From: Segatella paludivivens DSM 17968 = JCM 13650
Lineage (GTDB): Bacteria; Bacteroidota; Bacteroidia; Bacteroidales; Bacteroidaceae
DNA: 64,000 nucleotides
Assembly: GCF_000373185.1 (NCBI RefSeq)
Contig: NZ_KB890671.1
Location: forward strand, 1-64,000
Reading direction: 5' to 3'
Below, in pieces: positions 18,165 to 26,708 of the stretch. The notes below the pieces were generated by a model. The model saw only the letters and a list, made by a program, of their open reading frames with translations, did no database searches and had not been told where the DNA came from. Position numbers and translations under genes: made by a program. Each line of letters begins with the position of its first letter. Within the stretch, counting starts at the first letter, position 1.

Positions 18165-19892
18165 ATGAAACATCTTGTAACATTTTTAATTCTAATTATT
18201 TGCCTTGTAGGTTGTACCAATAATGCACATAATGCAGAGTGGAGTAAAATAGATACTTGCATCCATAACTCTGATACAACAGCATTGACGTTATTACGTA
18301 AGATAGGTAATGATAAAGCTGATTTCACAAAAGCTGATAGAATGAGATACGAACTGTTGCTTGCTAGCGCACACAACAAGTTTTTTATCTCCATGAAATC
18401 AGACAGTGTAATGAATGATGTTGTTGATTATTATTCAGAGAATGGCAATGCCAATGAGCGTATGGAGGCAACATATCTTCTAGGATGCGTATATCGTGAC
18501 ATGGGAGATACACCTCTTGCAATTAAATATTATGAAGATGCAATAAAGTATGCTGATATATCGAATAAAGACTGCGACTTTTATACCTTGTCAAGAATTT
18601 ATGGACAGATGGGAGGTATATTTGAAGAACAAGACTCTTATAATATAATGCTTTCTTATTTTAAATTTGCTAGTAAATACGCATTCGTAGCAAAAGATAC
18701 ATTAGGATCTTTGTCATACTACAAAGATAAAGGCATGGCATATTATTTAATGGGTAAGTACGATTCTGTTTTTATAACAAATAAAAATGTACGCAATTTG
18801 TATCGTAGATATGGGTATAGAGAATTAGCTATTCTACCTTCTGATATAGAAATCTATATTTATCTTTTAAAAAAACAGTTTGTTAAGGCAAAATACTACA
18901 TGGATATTTCTCATAAGTATTTTAGTAAAACAAATATACATACTAATGAAAATGGTATTAATGAATATTATAAAGGTCTCTATTATTTAGGTATTAATAA
19001 AATCGACTCTGCAAAATATTTTTTTGAACACGAACTTTATACTTATAATGATTATAATAACAAGCAAGCGGCAGCTAAAGGGTTATTTAATTTATATAAA
19101 AAAGAGAAGAATGCTGATTCGATAGTAAAATATAGTGAACTATGGAACAATGCTGTTGATTCATCTTATGCACATATGTCAACGCGACATTTGCAACAGA
19201 TGCATGCTATTTTTAATTATAGCATGTATAAGGATTTGGCACAACAGAAAGAGTATCAACTGAAAATTAGAACAGCGCTTATTATTGTTATTATAATAGT
19301 GTTATTTTTGCTTTTCCTAATCATTTATATGCGAAACCGACTTCGTTTCAATAAAATAAAAGAACAAAATACAAGTTACGCATTTGATATCCTTACGCTG
19401 CGAAATAGAGAACAAGAATTATCTCGCACTCTTAAAAAGAAAGATTCACTGAATAATGAGTTTATAGATCGGCTTCACAATGAGATAGAGAGTCTGCAAG
19501 AAAAGCTATCATTACAGCAAAGTGATAAGTTGCGTCCGGACCAATGGGGAATGCGTGATGTCTTTTTTAATGCTCCTATTGTGAATTATTTGCATGCACT
19601 ATCTCAAAAGGGTCAAAATGCTTCATATTCTGATATTAAAACTTTGCGCTTACATTTTGAAAAATATGATAATGCGTTTTTGTCTTTTCTTATAACTAAG
19701 GGAAGTGTATTAAAAGAGCGTGAGTTCAGCCTTTGCCTTTTGACAAGATTAAGATTCTTACCTTCCGAAATGGCATGTCTATTGGATGTTTCTCCACAAG
19801 TTATAACTAATATTCGGGCCAAATTACTATTATCTCTTTACAACTTAAAAGGTGGAGCACAAAGTTTTGATGAGAAAATTAGAAAATCATAA
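18165..19892 (+). CDS. Membrane-bound TPR regulator with C-terminal helix-turn-helix
   Basis: The 575-residue protein begins with a lipoprotein-type signal (LIICLVGCTNN, Cys17). Residues 75-340 are helical with tetratricopeptide-like repeats (MEATYLLGCVYRDMGDTPLAIKYYEDAI is the clearest, read in pieces). A strong transmembrane helix at about 370-390 is followed by a coiled coil (about 395-460) and a C-terminal winged/LuxR-like helix-turn-helix (PSEMACLLDVSPQVITNIRAKLL). This outside sensor, cytoplasmic DNA-binding layout is a Bacteroidetes regulator type. The exported genes just downstream at 20.0 and 20.7 kb are plausible targets, which is inference. Confidence 0.75.
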   Translation: MKHLVTFLILIICLVGCTNNAHNAEWSKIDTCIHNSDTTALTLLRKIGNDKADFTKADRMRYELLLASAHNKFFISMKSDSVMNDVVDYYSENGNANERMEATYLLGCVYRDMGDTPLAIKYYEDAIKYADISNKDCDFYTLSRIYGQMGGIFEEQDSYNIMLSYFKFASKYAFVAKDTLGSLSYYKDKGMAYYLMGKYDSVFITNKNVRNLYRRYGYRELAILPSDIEIYIYLLKKQFVKAKYYMDISHKYFSKTNIHTNENGINEYYKGLYYLGINKIDSAKYFFEHELYTYNDYNNKQAAAKGLFNLYKKEKNADSIVKYSELWNNAVDSSYAHMSTRHLQQMHAIFNYSMYKDLAQQKEYQLKIRTALIIVIIIVLFLLFLIIYMRNRLRFNKIKEQNTSYAFDILTLRNREQELSRTLKKKDSLNNEFIDRLHNEIESLQEKLSLQQSDKLRPDQWGMRDVFFNAPIVNYLHALSQKGQNASYSDIKTLRLHFEKYDNAFLSFLITKGSVLKEREFSLCLLTRLRFLPSEMACLLDVSPQVITNIRAKLLLSLYNLKGGAQSFDEKIRKS

Positions 19893-20011
19893 TCAAAATA
19901 TCTTTTTGCTTTCTTTGCATATACTGTTCATTATCAGTAGTTTACAAAAAACGTGTAAAATATGTAAAGGTTAAAATCAATAATATCTAAGTCCTTTCTT
20001 ATCATTTTTAA

Positions 20012-20019
20012 TATATTTG
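20012..20019 (+). promoter_or_regulatory. Predicted -7 element before the DUF3244-like gene
   Basis: TATATTTG matches TAnnTTTG, 27 bases before ATG 20047. It overlaps the alternative TTG start 20017, which rules that start out if this promoter is used. Confidence 0.6.
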
Positions 20020-20046
20020 CACTACAAAATAATAACGCAAATAATT

Positions 20047-20418
20047 ATGAAAAGGCTTTTAACTTTCTTTTTTTTCATTTGTACTGCTACTATATCTGTA
20101 GTGGCAAATAATGGGGTGAAAGGTAATGTAATTGATTTGACATGTACGGTTATAGATCCAAGACCCACACCCGTCACTCGTGCACCTCAAGTCATGCCGA
20201 TTGTAAGTGTTGAAGGAAACACATTGTTTTTAAATAATAGTTTTTTTCAAGATATAGTTGTTCAGATACAAGATAATCAAGGAAATATTGTTTATTATGT
20301 TAATGTACCATATGGTATTAATTCTATTGCAATTCCAACATCAGTATCTGATGGAGAATACCAACTTTTTTTGAAAACGTCAACGCAAATATATGAAGGG
20401 ACTCTAATACTACAATAA
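20047..20418 (+). CDS. Small exported protein, DUF3244-like
   Basis: The 123-residue protein has a signal peptide (MKRLLTFFFFICTATISVVANN) and one beta-sandwich-like domain (SVEGNTLFLNNSFFQDIVVQIQ and VPYGINSIAIPTSVSDGEYQLFL, each split here from longer strands). This looks like DUF3244, small Bacteroidetes exported proteins with an Ig-like fold and no known function. ATG 20047 was chosen over the upstream TTG because a promoter -7 box overlaps the latter. It lies 154 bases after the TPR/HTH regulator, a possible regulator-target arrangement. Confidence 0.65.
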   Translation: MKRLLTFFFFICTATISVVANNGVKGNVIDLTCTVIDPRPTPVTRAPQVMPIVSVEGNTLFLNNSFFQDIVVQIQDNQGNIVYYVNVPYGINSIAIPTSVSDGEYQLFLKTSTQIYEGTLILQ

Positions 20419-20729
20419 GTATTCTTCAGAATATGTAAATAGTATGTATCATTTCATAGAAACCAGTAGTAGTATAATGAATAGAGAAATGATGGTAAAT
20501 AGTTATTCGCTCAAATTATAAGCTTTCAAAACTGGTGATAATATAGACTTACTTAACCTATATATATATATACATTTAAAAAGTGAATATCCTGACAGGA
20601 AGTGGTGAAAATCCTTTCTGTCGGATATTTTTTTAAACGGAAAATGCTAATTATAATCTGGAGTTAAAATGGACAATATATAAATGTTTTTTAAGTAGCA
20701 TTTTATAATTACAGTAGATATAACTAAAT
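20419..20729. other. Intergenic region with terminator
   Basis: This 311-base gap holds no gene. The only structure seen is the terminator hairpin at 20587-20634; the remainder is AT-rich, and no convincing promoter was found for the lipoprotein gene at 20730. Confidence 0.5.
20587..20634 (+). terminator. Terminator after the DUF3244-like gene
   Basis: ATATCCTGACAGGAA pairs imperfectly with TTTCTGTCGGATAT and is followed by seven T residues. Confidence 0.75.
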
Positions 20730-21647
20730 ATGAAACCAAAGTTACTTTTATTATCAGCCTTAGCCATTACTATTCAGTATTCTTGTAATGAAGTCGAAGA
20801 CCAAAGTGTTAGACCACAGACAAAGGAAACTATAAAAACGGACTCTGTTAAGGCTGATAGTACTAGTGATTCTTTGGACTGGTATCATTTGGAAAACGTG
20901 AAGCCGCTAGACTATAATTTTTATACAGACCGTATACCTGTTTACGATGTAAGTTATAATAATATTTATGTAGGTAACATATTATACGTAGATGCATCAA
21001 CATTACAATCTCCTAAATTTGTTAGTGGTATTAATTATTTGGAAAAGTTAGATATAATCTGTGAATATGATGCAAACTTTTTATCAGTAACAGACCTGCC
21101 GTCTTATGAAGTTACTCATAATATAATAAATAAACTTCCTAATGATATTGAACAAAACAACGTTTTTAGTACCTCATCTCCAGAAAAACTAAACTCTCTT
21201 AAAGCTCTTCATTTTTATAGTGAAGCCAAATTTGGAATGCCTTTGGATGAAGTTTTCTTCTCAGATGGATATAAAAATCATTCAAAGGATAATCGTGAAT
21301 TTCAGCTTTATATGCTTTATCTGAATGTCTGCCACGTGTGCATGGATTATCCTATGGGTAAACTGTTAAGCAACAATTTTTCTGATGAAGAAAAGGCTAA
21401 TATGGGGATCATTAGTAGTATTAATATTGGCAAAACGGGCTATATGATTATTGACAGTGATAATAATTGTGTAATAATCACGTTCGAATCTGATGGCAAA
21501 GCTATTATTACTAGAGGTGGGATAGAACTTAAATCATCTTTTTCAACATTATTCAGCCAACAGAAATTAAGACTTATTGATTATAATATTCAAAGGCTCT
21601 CTGATTATGCATTAACTGAATTAAAATACCATGTAGATATGCGTTAA
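20730..21647 (+). CDS. Lipoprotein of unknown function
   Basis: The 305-residue protein has a lipoprotein signal (KLLLLSALAITIQYSCNEVED; Cys19), a Ser/Asp/Lys-rich linker to about residue 50, then a globular region without a motif I recognise. A segment GIISSINIGKTGYMIIDSDNNCVIITFESDGKAIITRGGIE (about 225-265, quoted here in pieces as GIISSIN, GYMIIDSD and ITFESDGKA) is beta-rich. No catalytic residues can be named. It lies downstream of the TPR/HTH regulator and DUF3244-like gene and ends 8 bases before a dispersed repeat. No function is assigned. Confidence 0.7.
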   Translation: MKPKLLLLSALAITIQYSCNEVEDQSVRPQTKETIKTDSVKADSTSDSLDWYHLENVKPLDYNFYTDRIPVYDVSYNNIYVGNILYVDASTLQSPKFVSGINYLEKLDIICEYDANFLSVTDLPSYEVTHNIINKLPNDIEQNNVFSTSSPEKLNSLKALHFYSEAKFGMPLDEVFFSDGYKNHSKDNREFQLYMLYLNVCHVCMDYPMGKLLSNNFSDEEKANMGIISSINIGKTGYMIIDSDNNCVIITFESDGKAIITRGGIELKSSFSTLFSQQKLRLIDYNIQRLSDYALTELKYHVDMR

Positions 21648-21995
21648 TTGCAACCTACCAGAAAAAGTTTTTTTATGTCACTAATGTCACAAACCTTTTG
21701 TTTGTAAGGGCTGAGCGAGTGGCATTAAGTGACATTATCGGGATAAAAGTGACATTAAACAACAAATCACACCCGTTTCTGGCGATTTTTTCGCAATTAT
21801 GCTATTTGCATCATACATATTTGGGCTTATAAAGTTTTATCGAGCATAAAAACTAGACAGCTTGATCATCATGATTTATTCGCAAATGTATATAAGCAAT
21901 CTTATTTATAATGAAATTCATGTATCGCGGCGAATATGAAACTAGTTTTTTCGGTGTGCCTTTGAGTGATAAAGCCCTAATCACTATTCGATTGA
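21648..21995. other. Intergenic region with repeat copy A and short ORF
   Basis: Beyond the dispersed repeat (21655-21818), a 34-codon frame at 21911-22015 (starting MKFMYRGEYETSFFGV) has no recognisable family. It overlaps the start of the thioredoxin-fold fragment in another frame and may be debris from the same rearrangement. Confidence 0.4.
21655..21818. repeat. Dispersed non-coding repeat, copy A
   Basis: About 164 bases are closely similar (roughly 80 percent by eye) to the reverse complement of 47468-47636. Shared blocks include GAAAAAGTTTTTTTA, ACTAATGTCA, TAAGGGCT, GCGAGT, ATTAAGTGACATTATCGG, ATAAAAGTGACATTAAA and TTATGCTATTT. The element has repeated GTGACATTA motifs and no open frame. 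It begins 8 bases after the lipoprotein stop. Only two copies are in the window; the genome copy number is unknown. Confidence 0.75.
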
Positions 21996-22283
21996 ATGAC
22001 ATCCTCGAAAAATAAAGCCCTGCAACTTATATATTTAACAGATAGTTCTCTTAGTGAAGAATCTTACAAAAATATCGTAGATGATTATTTTAACGGAGAG
22101 AAAACGATTAGAGTTCCTGATTATTTGTTTGAAGATTTTAGAAGTATATTTAATGTTGATGTATTTCCTCATACCATTGATGTTCTGCCTGATGGAAAAA
22201 TAAATTCAAACTCTGCTATTAGAATAAATGGAACACAAGAATCAGAGAAAATGATCAGTAATTTTGAGAAAACATCAAACTAA
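21996..22283 (+). pseudogene. C-terminal fragment of a thioredoxin-fold protein
   Basis: The 95-residue frame reads like the second half of a TlpA/thioredoxin-like domain: a beta strand ALQLIYLTDSSLS, helix, then FRSIFNVDVFPHTIDVLPDGKI with the cis-Pro position (VFPHT) and the following strand and turn DGKI. The N-terminal half with the CxxC active site is absent, and a TGA precedes the ATG directly. There is no signal peptide, although such proteins are exported in Bacteroidetes. It therefore looks like a truncated remnant next to a dispersed repeat; a short independent gene cannot be excluded. Confidence 0.45.
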
Positions 22284-22337
22284 CTTTGAGAAGTGTGGGC
22301 ATAAGCTATTATGATTATTGTCCTTTATGATACAAAA

Positions 22338-22363
22338 TAAGCGAGATTAAATAATCTCGCTTA
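22338..22363 (-). terminator. Hairpin over the threonine aldolase stop codon
   Basis: TAAGCGAGATTA and TAATCTCGCTTA form a perfect 12-base stem with a 2-base loop, overlapping the stop codon at 22347. It probably ends the arginine/proline operon; the T-run is weak. Confidence 0.55.
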
Positions 22364-23369
22364 AAATATTTAGGTCTTTATCTGTTGTAGCCCATGAAGT
22401 TACAAAACGGCAAACGAAGTTTTGGGCGTCATAAGGTTCCCAATGGGTGAACATAACTTGTTGCTCAAGTTCTTTCATCTTGGCATTTGGAATTATAACA
22501 AACTGCTGATTCGTAGGTGAGTCGAGAAAGAAATTATAGCCTTTTGTCGCAAACATCTGCTTCATCTTTTCAGCCATTTCTATTGCATGTCTTGAAATCT
22601 CAAGATAAAGGTTGTCGGTAAACAAGGCATCAAACTGTATGCCGATAAGTCTACCTTTTGCCATTAATGCTCCATGCTGCTTTATCGTAGTGAAGAAATG
22701 CTTGGGTGCTCCATTTGGAAAAACTACAGCTTCTCCACACAATGCTCCAACCTTTGTGCCACCAATATAGAAAACATCACAATGAGAGGCAATGAATTGT
22801 AGGTCAACATCACTTTTTAGCGACATTATTCCATAACCCATTCTTGCTCCATCAATAAACAGATGAAGACTATACTCTTTGCAAACATTATATATATTGT
22901 TTATTTCTTCTGCTGAATAAATTGTTCCGTATTCGGTAGGATAAGTGATATATACCATTCCTGGTTGAGCAAGATGTTCTGTGCTTTCATCATTCACAAA
23001 CCAGTTCATGTAATCGCTTAATTCCTTTGCGCTCATCTTACCATCGTGAGCAGGAAGGTCTATTACCTTATGACCTGTAAATTCAACGGCTCCAGCCTCA
23101 TGAATATTGATATGACCTGTCTTTGCAGAAATCACAGCTTCATAGCTTTGCAACATACCGTCAATAACGGTCATGTTGGTCTGTGTTCCTCCACTAAGGA
23201 AATATATATCAGCTTTAGGTGCATTGCATACTTTGCGAATTTTGTCTTTTGCAGAGTCGCTCCATTCGTCGAAACCGTATGTAAGGCTTTGTTTAGAGTT
23301 TGTCTCTAGCAAGTGCTGCAAAACTTTTGGGTGAGCACCATTATTATAGTCACATTCAAAAGATATCAT
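22347..23369 (-). CDS. ltaE: Low-specificity L-threonine aldolase
   Basis: This PLP enzyme of the beta-eliminating lyase family cleaves L-threonine or allo-threonine to glycine and acetaldehyde. The 340-residue protein has MISFECDYNNGAHPKVL at its start, VYITYPTEYGTIYS, LFIDGARMGYG (Asp contacting the PLP ring) and FYIGGTKVGALCGEAVVF, where the Lys binds PLP. ATG 23369 is chosen because the upstream ATG 23399 would overlap the argF' end. It is last in the minus-strand arginine/proline block, an odd partner, possibly only for shared transcription. Confidence 0.88.
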   Translation of the reverse strand: MISFECDYNNGAHPKVLQHLLETNSKQSLTYGFDEWSDSAKDKIRKVCNAPKADIYFLSGGTQTNMTVIDGMLQSYEAVISAKTGHINIHEAGAVEFTGHKVIDLPAHDGKMSAKELSDYMNWFVNDESTEHLAQPGMVYITYPTEYGTIYSAEEINNIYNVCKEYSLHLFIDGARMGYGIMSLKSDVDLQFIASHCDVFYIGGTKVGALCGEAVVFPNGAPKHFFTTIKQHGALMAKGRLIGIQFDALFTDNLYLEISRHAIEMAEKMKQMFATKGYNFFLDSPTNQQFVIIPNAKMKELEQQVMFTHWEPYDAQNFVCRFVTSWATTDKDLNILSEII

Positions 23370-23385
23370 ATAATCATTTTTATTA

Positions 23386-24348
23386 TTATAAACTTTCAAG
23401 CATACGTTTCATCACAACTTCTGCACTAATCTCACGATTGGCTGCTTCTGGAATAACTAAACTGTGGTCACTTTCTATCACGTCGTCAGTAACAATAAGT
23501 CCTCTTCTTACAGGTAGACAGTGCATAAAATAGCCGTTGTTAGTCCAACTCATGTGCTCTGTGTCTACAGTCCAAGAAGGATCTTTGTTGATAATCTTTC
23601 CATAATCAGCAATATTGGCCACACCAGGACAGCTCCAGTTCTTCGCATATATGAAATCGGCATTTTCAAAAGCCTTTTTCTGATTGTATTCAATCTTGGC
23701 ATTTCCAGCAAACTTTGGATCAAGTTCGTATCCCTCAGGATGAGTGATTACAAAATCAACGTCTGCGGCATTCATCCACTGTGCAAAACTGTTAGGAACA
23801 GCCTGTGGAAGACTCTTGCAATGAGGAGCCCAAGAAAGAACAACTTTTGGACGAGCCGTTTGCTTATATTCCTCAATAGTGAAGAGGTCGGCAAAAGCCT
23901 GCAAAGGATGAACAGTCGCTGTTTCCATTGCAAATACAGGACGTCCGCTATATTTTACGAATTGATTTACAATTGTTTCAGCGTAATCAAAATCTCTGTC
24001 GCTGAGACCTGCAAACGAACGGATTCCTATGATGTCGCAATAGCTTCCCATTACAGGAATGGCTTCGAGAAGATGTTCGCTCTTGTCTCCGTCCATAATC
24101 ACTCCACGTTCAGTTTCTAGTTTCCATGCACCTGCATTGACATCTAGCACAATTACGTTCATGCCAAGATTCATTGCAGCCTTCTGTGTTGACAGACGTG
24201 TGCGCAATGAATTATTAAAGAATATCATCAGCAAGGTTTTATTTTTGCCGAGTTCCTGATAACCGAAACGGTTGTTTTTTATTTCTTTTGCCTCAGCCAA
24301 AGCATCGTTAAGATTCCCGAGGTCTTCAACATTAAAAAAAGTCTTCAT
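23386..24348 (-). CDS. argF': N-acylornithine carbamoyltransferase (ArgF')
   Basis: The 320-residue protein belongs to the ArgF' group that carbamoylates N-acylated ornithine instead of free ornithine. It has a phosphate-loop variant FNNSLRTRLST (residues 44-54), METATVHPLQ, and the C-terminal FMHCLPVRRGLIVTDDV. In Bacteroides fragilis the enzyme uses N-succinylornithine, with Pro90 as the specificity residue, where Xanthomonas acetylornithine carbamoyltransferase has Glu; this is recalled. Here position 90 in DGDKSEHLLEA is Ser. Citrulline release would need an acyl hydrolase not present here. It follows proA by 12 bases. Confidence 0.9.
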   Translation of the reverse strand: MKTFFNVEDLGNLNDALAEAKEIKNNRFGYQELGKNKTLLMIFFNNSLRTRLSTQKAAMNLGMNVIVLDVNAGAWKLETERGVIMDGDKSEHLLEAIPVMGSYCDIIGIRSFAGLSDRDFDYAETIVNQFVKYSGRPVFAMETATVHPLQAFADLFTIEEYKQTARPKVVLSWAPHCKSLPQAVPNSFAQWMNAADVDFVITHPEGYELDPKFAGNAKIEYNQKKAFENADFIYAKNWSCPGVANIADYGKIINKDPSWTVDTEHMSWTNNGYFMHCLPVRRGLIVTDDVIESDHSLVIPEAANREISAEVVMKRMLESL

Positions 24349-24360
24349 ATTCTATTGATT

Positions 24361-25608
24361 TTATGATCTGATCTGTCCGTGTCCTTCAATAAGCCATTTG
24401 TAGGTTGTTATTTCTTCAAGTGCCATTGGTCCACGTGCCCCCAATTTCTGAGTGCTAATGCCTATTTCTGCTCCAAGTCCAAATTGTGAACCATCAGTGA
24501 AACTAGTTGGTACATTTACGTAAACGCAAGCAGCATCAACCAATGTCTGGAATTTGTGTTGTGCATCAATATCTTCAGAAATGATACTTTCACTGTGTCC
24601 ACTGCCATATTCGGCAATATGTTGAATCGCTTCATCTATAGAGTCGACAGTCTTTATACCCATCTGCATACTCAACCATTCTGTATCCCATATATCTTGA
24701 GTTATTTGTTTCAGAAGGCTGTCTGGATAGTGTCCTTTTAAAGCATTGAAAGCTTTTTCGTCAGCATGGATAATCACTTTGCTTTCAGCAAGTTTACTAC
24801 AAATTTTAGATAAGTCATTCAATCTGCTGCTGTTAATGATAAGAGTATCTAAAGCATTGCAGACACTGCACCTACGGCATTTGGCATTATGGATGATGTC
24901 TTTTGCGATTTCAGAGTCTCCGCTCTTGTCGAAGTAGCAATGAACAACTCCAGCACCAGTTTCAATGACGGGTATTTTAGCAGTATCACGTACAAAGTTT
25001 ATCAATCGTTTGCTTCCTCGTGGAATACATAAATCTATATATCCAACCGCTGTTAGCATTTCGGCTGTAGCTTCATGGGTTGCTGGTAGCAATTCTACGA
25101 TATCTGTGTTGATGTTGAATTTCTTAAGTACCTCATGTATAACTTTGATGGCAGCCTTGTTGGATTCATCTGCGTCTTTGCCACCTTTCAGAATACACGA
25201 GTTTCCACTCTTGAAACAAAGAGAAAATACATCGAAAGTAACATTTGGACGAGCTTCATAAATCATTCCAATAACGCCAAACGGTACACTAATCCTACGC
25301 AAATGCAATCCGTTGTCAAGTATTTTCTCTTTAAGAATTCTTCCTAAAGGAGAAGGTAATGTACTGACGTGCCTCATATCAGCTGCAATATCTTGCAAGC
25401 GTTTTGCATTGAGTTGCAGACGGTCGTACATAGGATCGCCTTTGTCCATGCGAGCCAAATCAAGTGCATTGCTCGCTATCAGCTGCGGAATATTGCTTTC
25501 AATGCTGTCGGCAACAGCCAGCAGTATCTCTTTGCGTTTCTCGTCGCTGATGGTGGCAAGCGTCTTGCTAGCGTCTTTTACTTTCTTGAATGTATCTGTA
25601 AGTTCCAT
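24361..25608 (-). CDS. proA: Glutamate-5-semialdehyde dehydrogenase
   Basis: ProA reduces gamma-glutamyl phosphate to the semialdehyde in proline synthesis. The 415-residue protein of the aldehyde dehydrogenase fold has [19 protein letters not shown], the catalytic-Cys region [14 protein letters not shown], and a C-terminal [21 protein letters not shown] typical of ProA. proB lies 7 bases upstream, giving the usual proB-proA pair that channels the labile phosphate. It is inside a block that also makes arginine, which shares glutamate as precursor. Confidence 0.96.
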   Translation of the reverse strand: MELTDTFKKVKDASKTLATISDEKRKEILLAVADSIESNIPQLIASNALDLARMDKGDPMYDRLQLNAKRLQDIAADMRHVSTLPSPLGRILKEKILDNGLHLRRISVPFGVIGMIYEARPNVTFDVFSLCFKSGNSCILKGGKDADESNKAAIKVIHEVLKKFNINTDIVELLPATHEATAEMLTAVGYIDLCIPRGSKRLINFVRDTAKIPVIETGAGVVHCYFDKSGDSEIAKDIIHNAKCRRCSVCNALDTLIINSSRLNDLSKICSKLAESKVIIHADEKAFNALKGHYPDSLLKQITQDIWDTEWLSMQMGIKTVDSIDEAIQHIAEYGSGHSESIISEDIDAQHKFQTLVDAACVYVNVPTSFTDGSQFGLGAEIGISTQKLGARGPMALEEITTYKWLIEGHGQIRS

Positions 25609-25615
25609 AGCTTAT

Positions 25616-26689
25616 TTACTGTTCCATATACAAATAATCATAGTGTATAAGCGGTTTCAAATCGTGTGCTCCGATATTTTCCTTCGCTTCAGAAGAAGAA
25701 TATCCACTTCTGCCAACGGCAATGATTTCGTTATTACTTCCCACGACGTTTATAATATCGTTCTCCTCAAAGTCACCTTCAATAGAAGTTACTCCGACAA
25801 GCAAAAGACTCACCGCTTTGTCACCTTTCAGAGCATCTTCGGCATTCTTGTTTATGTGAACAATACCCTTTGCGAAACTTTCGCTATGGGCAATCCATTT
25901 CTTAACCTGTGATGCCGGGTTAGGATTAGGACGGAATTCCGTGTGCATAGTCTCTTGAGGCTTTGTAGCTATGTCTATAAGAATATTGTTTGTCTTTCCG
26001 TTTGCGATAATAACCCTTATGCCTTCTTCTGCTACTTTTTTAGCTATATTCGTCTTTGTAATCATACCACCGCGTCCGAATCCACTTTTGCTATCCTGAA
26101 TGTATTCGCCAAGATCACGGTCGTAGTTAACCAACGGTATAACTCGTGTGTTAGGACTCTTTGGGTCACCGTTGAAAATACCATCTACATTGCTCAGAAT
26201 AATCAACGTGTCAGCATCTATCATTGATGCAATAAGTCCTGAAAGTTCATCATTATCGGTAAACATCAGTTCTGTAACACTCACGGTATCGTTCTCGTTT
26301 ACAATAGGAATAACATCGTTTTCAAGCATTACAGTCATACAGGCACGTTGGTTCAAATACTCGCCACGAGTGGAAAAACTGTCTTTCATGGTGAGCACCT
26401 GACCTATATGCATGTTGTATTCACGAAATAAATCGTAGTAAAGTCCAACGAGTTTCACCTGACCGATTGCTGAAAATAGCTGTCTCTGTCCCACAGAATC
26501 CAGTTTGCGATTGATTTTAAGTTCATCACGACCGCAAGCCATTGCTCCCGAAGAAACAAGGATTACCTCAAAGCCGTTGCGCTTCATCCATACAATCTGG
26601 TCTACTATGGCAGACATTCTTGTTACATCAAGTTTACCATCGTCGCGAGTAAGCACATTGCTACCCACCTTTACTACAATTCTTTTCAT
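25616..26689 (-). CDS. proB: Glutamate 5-kinase
   Basis: ProB phosphorylates L-glutamate for proline synthesis. The 357-residue protein has the amino-acid-kinase domain (VVKVGSNVLTRDDGKL at the start, ILVSSGAMACGRDEL, and SDTD-like IVNENDTVSVTEL, GRGGMITKTNIAKKV) and a C-terminal PUA domain from about residue 270 (GIVHINKNAEDAL to EIIAVGRSGYSS). Proline feedback inhibition is usual for the PUA-containing type. It starts 19 bases after the acyl-CoA ligase on the same strand and is followed by proA. Confidence 0.96.
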   Translation of the reverse strand: MKRIVVKVGSNVLTRDDGKLDVTRMSAIVDQIVWMKRNGFEVILVSSGAMACGRDELKINRKLDSVGQRQLFSAIGQVKLVGLYYDLFREYNMHIGQVLTMKDSFSTRGEYLNQRACMTVMLENDVIPIVNENDTVSVTELMFTDNDELSGLIASMIDADTLIILSNVDGIFNGDPKSPNTRVIPLVNYDRDLGEYIQDSKSGFGRGGMITKTNIAKKVAEEGIRVIIANGKTNNILIDIATKPQETMHTEFRPNPNPASQVKKWIAHSESFAKGIVHINKNAEDALKGDKAVSLLLVGVTSIEGDFEENDIINVVGSNNEIIAVGRSGYSSSEAKENIGAHDLKPLIHYDYLYMEQ

Positions 26690-26708
26690 GTTTTCTCTAT
26701 CTCAATAT

